A stretch of 64,000 nucleotides of DNA from Liolophura sinensis (taxonomy: Eukaryota > Mollusca > Polyplacophora > Chitonida > Chitonidae), in the NCBI RefSeq assembly GCF_032854445.1, contig NC_088300.1:78717084-78781083 (forward strand), read 5' to 3'. Both the position numbers and the translations under genes were made by a program. Each line of letters opens with the position of its first letter. Positions within the stretch are counted from its first letter, which is position 1. Of this stretch, positions 36,688 to 47,200 are shown piece after piece. The notes beneath the pieces were generated by a model. It saw nothing but the letters and a program-made list of their open reading frames with translations, was not told where the DNA came from and searched no databases.

Positions 36688-39262
36688 GAAGAGATAAGCA
36701 ACAAATACCATGGTGGTTTTACCCGACAATTTCCTTAACTGAGGCAAAAGACAATACACAACAGAGACAATAGTCCAGGCCGCTGATACACCGACGACTG
36801 AGATCTTCTCCTTGGTTGCGCGATTTTTCATCATCTGTGTTGCAATCACGGAAAGACCAGCCGAATAAATCTTTATAATGTCTCCACTCGCCCCGGTAAT
36901 CTTTTTTTTTTTTAAATATTTTCTTTTCGACCCTTACGCTTGAATTATTCGCATCGAAATTCCAAACTGAATCTGAGATGTTTATAGTCAGATGTAAACA
37001 ATTTAATTCGGAAATTCCTTTGGAATTCTGCCTTGTTATGTTGGCTCCGAGGAAAAGGAACGGACGTATTAAACCTGGCCACGGGTACATCTTCTAACAA
37101 AGAGTAGGTTGTATCCCCGCAGTAAACTGGCACAGACCTTACAATGCCATTCCTCCTACTCACAGGTGAATTAAACTGTAAAAGAATTTGCCTTTCTAAG
37201 AATGTCTTCCTGTTCAGTGTGGCTCATCGAGAAAGCAGAGATGGACTCAAAATCAACCAGAGTACCAGAAATGGCAGAATCGTTTTCCTTGCTTCCCGCA
37301 GAGAAAACTGTTCGGTGTATTCTGGGGAAACTGAATGACGTTAGTGGCGTGGGATAAATACGAAGTAGCGTTAAATGATTTCTTAAAATACGCTTCCAGC
37401 TGAGATCAGGTATACCGGGTAAGTGTTGCAGTAGAATGGACTAGTGTAAGCCAGACCCTGGGAGCCCTTAAAATACCTCATACATCTACCATTTAGCAGA
37501 ATTCTTCTGAAGGAACACTTGGCTGCTTTACAAGTCTCCTGAAAACATAAAAATATGATCATGTAAGCTGTAAGCATCTAGACGTCAAAAGAGACATTCT
37601 TACATTAGCCGTCAACCATTTTGGAAGTTATGGTGTTAATAAATGCAAGACCAATTCCTAAAATAACGTTTAGCACAAATCACAACAGAACTAAGAAAGC
37701 ACCTGAAGTACGAAGTTAAAACGGATTCATGCAAAAAGATGCAGTTTTCAATGGTGATGGCAAGGCACAAGAAATCTTCCTCTGTTTGGAGAACATTAGT
37801 GTTCTGAACATTTTGTTCATAATTATTTACAGGAAAACTATACTAAATGTATTTAAGAAACTTATAGTGAATATTATTGAAGACGTACACCATATTGAGA
37901 GTGAAACCAGAGCAGCGACTGCGGTGCGATACCTGGCAAATAATCACGCATAACCGGTGAAATACAGTCTAATGAGAATTTTGCCTCAGTTAGGGTTTTC
38001 TAACAAGAATTACTCAACAATTTGATGGAATATCCTTGACGCACCCGTTTTTGCATTATTAACCTGTGGCGTTGATTGAAATCGTAACATGTGTGGTCAT
38101 GCAACAAGGTAAGATATGCACACGTCATATGCAGAACTCTTTGGTATATTCACAACGTCAAAATTTAAGCTACTCCTCTGGTCATAAAGTCGGCGTGACA
38201 GGAAAGTGTTGTGGCCTTTGTTCAAATACAATTCCGGCTAATACGCACTATGTGCGGTTTCCTTTAAATCCAGCGAAGGTGAATACACATCTTTTACAGG
38301 TTTTGCTGGACAGATTGTTTAAAGCTAGCAGTATTTTGCTACATACAAAAAGCCCTAAAAGCCCTATCATTAGGTTTACTGACTACTGATATTTGATTGT
38401 CTAAACCTAACCTAACAAGGAACGTTTGTTCTCAGGATTCGTCCAGAATTTAAGATTTCCTACATAAATTGGATCAAACAGTTCTGTGTTGTTACAGCCA
38501 TACGATTTCCTATTCTTTTGTCATTAGCTAAAAGCCTAAAAATTCAATCAAAACACTCAGTGGATAACTGTCTAGCACCGGGCCACCAGCCTTTGCGAAG
38601 AAACTAAAACAGCCATAGTTCTTTGACAATTCCGCTCCATTGCAAACAGCAGAGAAGACATTTCTATACCTGGTGAAATCACGTATGATTGGACTAGTGA
38701 CCATTCGACACAATGTTTTTGCTCTGTCATTTCTACTTTTCCATTTTCCCTTAATGGTGCACTTATCTGTCAGTCCGTTCAAGAATTCTCGGTTGTGTAC
38801 TCCACTCCTCGGAGAACTCAAAACCGTACAGTATGGACTAGCTATGACCAGAGACCAGAGATCATCCTTGTCCTTAGCTGTCCTCAGGACGTCTCCCTGT
38901 GAACAGCTGACCTCATGGCGCCATTCCACGAAGTCCATCTGACCGTGACAAGAGGCGCAGTAAGCAGTTGCGATACGTGATCTGAGTCATCCAGACAGAC
39001 ACCGTCGACTCCCTTACCATGGAATCGGACGTTCTCTCGCATCCTGTTCTGGTCCTCTGATCAGCAGCTGATTCTAGGGGACAGGACAGCACCATGAAGA
39101 CATGACTGTTTTATTCTTTGCTCCTTGGATGTTGTCGTTGACAAGTGATTTGTGGAGAAGGTGGTGTTGGAGAATCTGTGTTCACTTCAAACGAGCAATC
39201 AACACAACAGTCGCCATAGAAGGTACAAACATTGTCACAGTGACATTTTGTCTGTTGACAGA
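36688..39262 (-). pseudogene. Inverted pseudogene copy of the receptor family
   Basis: Minus-strand sequence matches receptor gene 2 in two parts. The exon-1 part (39262-38528) includes the somatomedin-B end (ATGGCGACTGTTGTGTTGAT), then a stop (AAAGAATAAAAC), a frame change near ITYRN, and an open run MDFVEWRHEVSC to PLSVLIEF. The exon-2 part (37538-36688) has an intact-looking acceptor before ETCKAAKCSFRRILLNGRC, then frameshifts. It contains GDTT- and CNTD-type shifted reading and ends abruptly within helix 2 after (in shifted frame) PQLRKLSGKTTMVFVAYLFC. Helices 3-7 are missing. A Penelope-like fragment lies in the former intron. It cannot encode a receptor. Confidence 0.88.
38090..38310 (-). 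mobile_element. Diverged Penelope-like RT fragment
   Basis: About 200 bp resembles 1100-1315: shared strings include CATATGCAG..CTTTGGTATATT, TCAAAATT(G/T)AA, GTC(G/A)TAAAG.C.GCGTGA.AGGA and CTCCTTTAAATCCA..GAAGG. This is the thumb part of the same reverse transcriptase type. It sits in the old intron of the receptor pseudogene. Confidence 0.6.
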
Positions 39263-41261
39263 CTTTTCACATGGTCGTGAACTGACGAACTAGTAGGTCG
39301 TCACATTCTGGTTAGTTGATTGTCAGATTTGCAAAGCTTGTCATTTCTTTTCATGTCTATCACTTTCAACGGTAACGCCATCCATGGGCGAAGACGTTAA
39401 TTCACACGGGATGTGTTTTTTTGTAAAATTGTATAAAACATCAAATTTTCCTTCAACAGCTTACTTAGATCCGCGTCCTGTTTTCTTTGTTTTCCTTTTT
39501 GCCATATGAAAAACATCGGGATGTTTCAAACGTTCAAGACACACAATACGATGTCTTTACTCATTATTTAAGTCCAATCAAAATCTCGTATTTCAATTCT
39601 GTACATTGCATGATTCAAGCTTAGACACGCCATTTCGTTAAACATAGCCGACCAAGTTTCTTGCACGGACAGTCTCACGACGTGTTTTAGATTAATTATA
39701 ATATAAAGATTAATTATCTCGCGCTTTTCAGCTCTTTAAGGACGAAACAGATCAGGTTATAATTGTGTTAACAACAATTTCAGAAAACGTCCCAGCTTTT
39801 TTTTTTACCTATTATTTATAAATCTCATCTCAAACACGATTGGGATTCATTTAACCAGCGAACTGGATGCCCCGGTGAATAGATACTTTGATTGCTTGCT
39901 GTCATTTGTGCTGTACAATTTCACACCGGGTTATGAGTTGATGGAAAAAGTAATCACCGCCAATCCTTGAGTCCCTGACATAAAGACACTCCTCTCAACG
40001 AATAAAGGATTCGCTTTACACTGACTCATTGTTGTGAATTAACAGCGTGGAATGACAGCACCCACAGATATCTTCACCTCAATAAAGATACTTCAGACAA
40101 TAGCAGGCATCTTAAACATCTTCTTATGTGTATCTGGTTGGGTTAATCACAAGTTAAGCTACAATAGACGTTACAATCGCACGTCCAGTCAAGGTACTTC
40201 ACGTATGTTAACCTAATGAAATAATAGTTTCAGAGTAACGCTTCGTGAAAAAATCACATTTCACCTTTAGACGCATCCTAAAACAGCATGCACTGCGAGA
40301 AGGCAATTTGGAATAGCTAAGTAAGAGCTAAATTCATAAGTTGTTCGCTAGCACATATTGCTTGATAACGACGATAGCATACCTTTCCTAAAGCGGGATT
40401 GCGTTTGTGGGAATCTATTTTCTCACTTAACGTGTCATTGTACTACACTGTAATTTGTTAGAAAGCATGAAACTTGAGGGCCAAACTGAACACTTAAACA
40501 TCCACCGCATTGACTGGTTGGGTTGAAAAGTCAACTTGCCCAGAGACCTGCAGCTGTTTATATCAATTTACAAATATTAGTGTTACGATCGTATACATAT
40601 AAATTTACTTTTAAGTAATAACTGTTAACATAGCTGTATAATAAATTACATAAATTTATTATTGCTTATTGTTAACAAAACTGAATGATATATACAGCAT
40701 GGTACTTTAATATTTGTAGGCCTGGGGCGAATTCAACAAAGCCAGTCTGCAGTAAAGCCTTGAAACGTGATAAATTGTTTAAATTGTGAACACATACAGG
40801 ATGTACAATAGTTGTTACGGTTAGGAGTGTACAGTATGTATATTCATCAAAACTGAAACATACCGAGATCTTATAAACTGTGAATGAGAAAAAAAAATAA
40901 GATTTAAATGTTGAAGTAAAACTAAACAATATGTGACTTGCGTGCAAAAATATAGGCCTTCAATCAGATAACTCCTCCAAATCTCAGATATCGTTATAAG
41001 GCTGATGAACTATAGCATTTCCATTGTATTACGCTCTAAGAAAACAATCCTAAAGGACGACTACAGTCCGACCGGGATAAAAACGAGTTTAAGTCAAAAG
41101 AGACAACCCGCATACCTCTGTCACGCAATTTTCTACGTTACAATCCTCAGTACGTAAGTAGATTCGATGGCTATCAGTGGGAACAAATCTTGTATAGAAG
41201 CTAAACATCTAATTCTTTTGGCACCGAGGAAGGGAACAACTCCGAAAGCTACCCATCGCCA
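39263..41261. other. No recognisable gene
   Basis: About 2 kb of AT-rich unique sequence. No family, array or RNA gene was recognised. Confidence 0.45.
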
Positions 41262-41558
41262 CACCAATGGATCTATTTATTTATTTATTTATTTGATTGG
41301 TGTTTTACGCCGTACTCAAGAATATTTCACTTATACGACGGCGGCCAGCATTATGGTGGGTGGAAACCGGGCACAGCCCGGGGGAAACCCACGACCATCC
41401 GCAGGTTGCTGGCAGACCTTCCCACTTACGGCCGGAGAGGAAGCCAGCATGAGCTGGACTTGAACTCACAGCGACCGCATTGGTGAGAGGCTCCTGGGTC
41501 ATTACGCTGCGCTAGCGCGCTAACCGACTGAGCCACGGAGGCCCCCACCAATGGATCT
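41262..41558 (-). mobile_element. Full-length family-1 SINE with target-site duplication
   Basis: The body at 41275-41545 is flanked by the 13-bp direct repeat CACCAATGGATCT (41262-41274 and 41546-41558). On minus: a tRNA-like head GGCCTCCGTGGCTCAGTCGG with TTAGCGCGCTAGCGC, a B-box-like GAGTTCAAGTCCAGC, a conserved centre (GGTCGTGGGTTTCCCCCGGG) and a tail ATTCTTGAGTACGGCG ending in (AAAT)n. The clean duplication and the intact sequence suggest a recent insertion. Confidence 0.93.
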
Positions 41559-42168
41559 AAGAATCCATTATATCTCTACTGTGAACATTGGTTTACTTTC
41601 GACACACCGGGTTCTTCCGGCCATAAAACCACCGCCTCACAGAAATTACAAATCATTAAATACATCGTGAAACACTAATAAAAAAAGGCTCCAAAAATAA
41701 TATTCAAATATTGACAAACTTTTGTTTGTATACCTAGTATTATATTTATATATGTTTATTTGAGTGGTTTTCCACAAGATTATTTCATTTAATAAAAACT
41801 AAATGGTGACATTATAGACTGGACTGATAAACCATTCAGGTAGCTGAGAAGCCTTCTGAGATCTGAGAAGCCTTCTGAGATCAAGCCACACCCGGTCCGG
41901 CGGCAGCTGAATTCGCATCTCAATGCGATCTCATTGTAAAACCCAACAAAGCGCATGATAAAGGTAATCGAATATAGACCCTTCATGCGTGATTTATGTT
42001 TTGACTCTACACAAGGATGTCAAAAGGGAGCAGAGTAAAGAGGGATCGATATACCCGACATTTGAGCACTGCAGTATACATGTAGGCCTACACTCCTCTA
42101 TTGCAAGGGAAATCAAAATTAAGAAAAAAAAGCACAAGAAACAGTGGAAACCTTCTATATTTCTTTCC

Positions 42169-42172
<4 letters not shown>
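41559..42172. other. No recognisable gene
   Basis: Unique sequence apart from an 18-bp direct duplication (GAGAAGCCTTCTGAGATC) at about 41848-41883. Confidence 0.5.

Positions 42173-42264
<92 letters not shown>
42173..42264. repeat. (TA)n microsatellite
   Basis: About 92 bp of uninterrupted AT dinucleotides. Confidence 0.98.
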
Positions 42265-42266
<2 letters not shown>

Positions 42267-42309
42267 CCAGGTTCCGTAAAAGTTATTTTGAATACCCGGT
42301 TATTTTGAA

Positions 42310-42465
42310 TAACATTGAAATAGGCTTACTTACATGTGACCTTGAAATAGGCTACCTACATGAGATCTTGAAATCAGCTTAAATGTGACCTTGAAATAGG
42401 CTTAGTTACATGTGACATTGAAAAAGGTTTACTTGCATGTGACCTTGAAATAGGCTTACTTACAC
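42310..42465. repeat. ~29-bp tandem repeat
   Basis: Five to six imperfect units of ACCTTGAAATAGGCTTACTT ACATGTG. No exon is recognised beside it. Confidence 0.8.
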
Positions 42466-44267
42466 ATTATCATTGTTCTTCTCTCATGCAAAAGTTTCTA
42501 GCGCATTCGTGTTATATTGAACGAACGAATAATCCCGCAAGAAAAAGCTCGTCAGAAAGCTGGATCACTATTCCTATTTCCAGACATGTGTACAAACCGC
42601 TGTCTTAACTTTGTAGACTTGTAAAATGAAGATCCATGCGCAGCATGACGGACTTTGTTCTATCCTATTTATATTTTTGATGTATTTTAAGGGCTCGCCA
42701 AGGAACACGATTGCGCTTTGGACATATACAAATGGCCACCATATAAATAATGTATATCTCCGTGATCTGACCAGTGCATTTTGTATACACAACGATATTT
42801 TGTTTGTCGATTGATATGGATGGTGCTGTATGTTTTTAGTACTAATTATTCCACAATACATGTATAGACCTATCTGTAGGCCTACGCAGTCGAAGACGAC
42901 GGAGTTTAGAGTAGCGGCTAGTGGTATGATCATCCATCTTGACGTACCTGCAGCATGGTCAAACAAAATTACAACAAATTCAGTTTAAACAATGTATTGA
43001 AGTAATTCAAAAAGAATTGAACTTATTAACTGGCACATACAAAATAATACAAGGATTATACATATATCAATAAAACAATACCTTGATTACATAAAGATAT
43101 AGTTGTTTGAACGTAAACTTTCTAGCGTGACGTATACCGTCAGTTAAGTGTGCAGTCAAACCATCTAATCTGAGAAATAACTATAAAGCCCTACATCAAT
43201 GAAACAATCAGGTAACTCCACTGGCATAATACGTCAAGTACGCAGGACTTGATTAGCGGCGCTTATCTCTCAATCTCTAGGACACACGAGGTGCGGGTTC
43301 AGACCGACCATGGACTGATAATGTGTCGTTTCCCGGCCCACTTGCACTTTTTACTGGAACTCATTTGTTACCGCAACAATTAATAGGCCACCGACGACTC
43401 TCGTCTCAACTTTTTTATAGTCTAATCATTTCGGTGAAGACTGTTTGTTTTCCACTAGTATAGCGTTCGTAGGCCTACGCATATCTGTACGTACATATAT
43501 CTGTACGTAGGCCTACGCATATCTGTACGTCACATGTGGGAAAGTTCGTTAGTAAATTGCCAAAGATTGATCACTTAATTTTACGCTAGGCACTCCGGAT
43601 TTCTCCACCCATAAAACTGACCGCCATCGTATACAGGTGAAAAAATTCTTAAATCTGGCATTACTCAACAGTAAAATAAATAAATACACAAATAATAAAA
43701 TATGTACATAAATAAAAGAAACAAAAAAAGCAATTTTAACCACCGAACTAGAATTTCACTTCCACACAAGTTACCAAAGAGATGGTATTTGCGAGTTAAA
43801 CACAACCATTTCAAACAAGGCGATATATTAAAATTAGTCGGCAAGTGTTACGTACGTGTATTAGACGTGAAATTAAATTAAGTAGGGCCTATTGAGGTCT
43901 ATTATGCTCATTCGCCATAAAACCCAGAATGAGTTGAATGAATTTATGGATGAGCTGAAAAATCAGCAGCTAATTCACATCACCTGAATATTCTGCTATA
44001 CCATTAATAATGTTGTCAAAGAAGTCGACACTACCAACCATAAACCTACTAAATCTCACGTGAATGTGACGAAATGAGTGCGTATGGATTGTGATATTAC
44101 TGTGTTTTGAGAAGAGACACACCCACGAAGAGACAGACTGGTACGTTGTCTGGAAAGCATCTTCGCCATTATATGTTAAAGGTACGAGTTGTTTCGGCGG
44201 AAGTGAATGTAGTTGACGGAAGTGAATAGCCGATGAATCCTGCTCCCTGTCAAAGTTGATGATCAAC
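42466..44267. other. Region upstream of CHMP3, no gene recognised
   Basis: No protein family was recognised. A 35-bp duplication with the palindromic GTAGGCCTAC lies at about 43468-43530. The CHMP3 promoter should lie in the right-hand part, but no TATA box is apparent, which is common for housekeeping genes. Confidence 0.4.
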
Positions 44268-47200
44268 ATGGGACTGTTCGGGAAATCGCATCAAAAGACC
44301 CCCAAAGAAATGGTACTGGAATTCTTTGTGTTAAACCAGGACTTTATTTTGCGTTTGTTTAGTGTTCCTACAATAACCTTTTCTCTCTTATTGTTTACAA
44401 AGGCTTGAAGCTGACCAACAACAACAGCACGTAACATGACTAACTGTAACAACCCTGTCCAAGAAATTGGAATATTTTAAATGCGCTAAAAAAAAAAAAA
44501 AAAAAAGAAAGAAAGAAAGAAGAAAAAAAAGTATTCAGCATCACATTGGGATTTCGACAGTTATAAAGTAAGGGTTACAGCTTGATCACGTGGTGGACTG
44601 TTAAAAGAAATGACCTAAGAGAGTTCTGATATCTGATGAACTCCTCTTTCTTGTAATCCCTGTCCACAGTACATGTACTACTTGGTAGATAGTTTTGTGT
44701 ACCGTTTAAATATGTTGGCTTGTTCTGCACATTGTTCTGTGGTGGATTTGACTGTGTCCTGGTGGACAGGATAGGGATATTTCGTAATTATTCATTCAGT
44801 ACTTGATGGAAATCTTTTATGTATTGTCATTATTGTGTTTCTGAACACTGAATGTTTGATTTAATAGTTTAACGTCTTATTCATAATTTTTTCACTTATA
44901 GCAGTAGATATATTTTTTTTTTTGCTGCAGGGGGGCTCTGTGGCTCAGTTGGTTAGCGCGCTAATGCAGCGTAATGAACCAGGAACCTCTCACCAATGCT
45001 GTTGCTGAAAGCTCAAGTGCTGACTTCCTCTCCGGCCATAACTGGGAAAGTCTGTCAGCAACCTGGGAATGGTCGTGGGTTTCCTCCCACCATAACGCTG
45101 GCTGCCACCATATAAGTGAAATATTCTTGAGTAAGGCGTAAAACACCTATGAAATAAAGTAAATAAATAAATATTGTTGCAGGAAACTGGAGTACTGGGG
45201 ATAAACTGGAAAATGAGAGGTCCATGAAGTGTAAAAATGGGAGAATCCCCGACTCCAAGGATTAAACCTGCACCTTCTGGCCATTCCGGTGCTGAGTCTT
45301 TTCAGGCCAGAAATAAAAATGGCCAATGTATTTCCAGTCTGGCGTTAAGCCATGATAATTCATTCAGGAATAAAATAAATGTCAGAATAAGTTCTGCATG
45401 AAGAACAAACTACATTTATTTTGTCTTTTTTTGCAGGTTCAGGAATGGACGTCAAAAATTAGGAGAGAAGGAAATCAGCTAGAGCGTCAAGTAAGAGGTA
45501 TGTCTGGGTTACATTTAAACCTCCAGTGCTTCACAAGTCAAGTATGAGACCTGTTTGTTACATTTAAACCTTCAGGGGGCAGTTTTTCAAATGTGTATTG
45601 AAGTTAAGCCAGGCTTAAATCTAAATGCCAGTCTTATCCTTATACAAAGCAAATGACACTTTAATCTAAAGTTAATACCGGACTTAAGTCCTAATACATG
45701 TGTGAACAACTGGGCCCAGAGCCTCAGAAGTATGAGGTACTGGGTTACATTTAGACCTCCACAATGTGTCCTCATTAGTCAAGTATAAGGTGCTGGGTTA
45801 CATTTAAACCTCCACAATCTGCCCAGATTAGTCAAGTATGAGGTGCTCGGTTACATTTAAACCTCCACAGCCTGCCTTCATAAGTCAAGTATAAGGTGCT
45901 GGGTTACATTTAAACCTCCACAGCCTGCCCTCATTAATCAAGTATAAGGTGCTGGATTACATTTAAACCTCCACAATCTGCCCAGATTAGTCAAGTATGA
46001 GGTGCTGGGTTAAATTTTAAACCTCCACAGCCTGCCCTCATAAGTCAAGTATAAGGTGCTGGGTTACATTTAAACCTCCACAGCCTGCCCTCATTAATCA
46101 AGTATAAGGTGCTGGGTTACATTTAAACCTCCACAGCCTGCCCTCCTAAGTCAAGTATGGGGTGCTGGGTTACATTTAAACCTCCACAGCCTGCCCTCAT
46201 AAGTCAAGTATAAGGTGCTGGGTTACATTTAAACTTCCACAGCCTGCCCTCATAAGTCAAGTATAAGGTGCTGGGTTACATTTAAACCTCCACAGCCTGC
46301 CCTCCTAAGTCAAGTATAAGGTGCTGGGTTACATTTAAACCTCCACAGTCTGTCCTCATAAGTCAAGTATGGGGTGCTGGGTTACATTTAACTTCCACAG
46401 TCTGCCCTCATTAGTCAAGTATGAGGTGCTGGGTTGCATTTAAACCTCCACAGCCTGCCCTCATTTGTCAAGTATGAGGTGCTGGGTTGCATTTGAACCT
46501 CCACTGCCTGCCCTCATTAGTTAAGTATGAGGTGCTGGGTTACATTTAAATCTCCACTGCCTGCCCTCATTTGTCAAGTATGAGGTGCTGGGTTACATTT
46601 AAACCTGTTAAAGTTTTTTAACAGCAGGGAAGGGAAGTTACGGTTTAAACATATACAAAGTGGGAGCTTATTTGTCTTTAGTTTGATCAATCTTTGCTAT
46701 GCCCGTAAAGTGAAAGAAAAGTAGACACCAACATGTGCTGATTTCTAATGAATGTCACTCTTATACACACTATCCCATTGGCTGTGTCTCTCCTCTGGTC
46801 CAAAGAGTGAGCTTCTAACACACTGTGAAGTGTGTACAACAACACAATGGCCGTTTAACAGCTACGGCAATGTTTGCGGTTTCTGACCTGCTGAGGAGGA
46901 CGATTAAAACTGAAAACAATGCAAATCTTACCGTGTTGCTTGATAAAGAATGAGTGACTGGCATTGATAATGGTGAATTCATATGTTTTGCATTAAACTG
47001 CTCAAAAGGTGACAAGTCACTTTGCGAGGTGTTAAAAAGTACACATCAATGATTTGAAGGTAGGTGCGAACCACTTCTTAAGTAGTCATAATCCATCCCA
47101 TTGTTTTTAACCTCTGATCCAGATCACAAGGATTAGCGACACCGCAGGAAACAAAAGAGGATTAAAGCCGCCCATGATGATACCTGTTTGACGTGCTTGA

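Noticed and set aside
41455-41545. tRNA gene on minus in the SINE head
   Set aside because: The A- and B-box-like parts belong to a family-1 SINE with target duplications. The cloverleaf is not complete.
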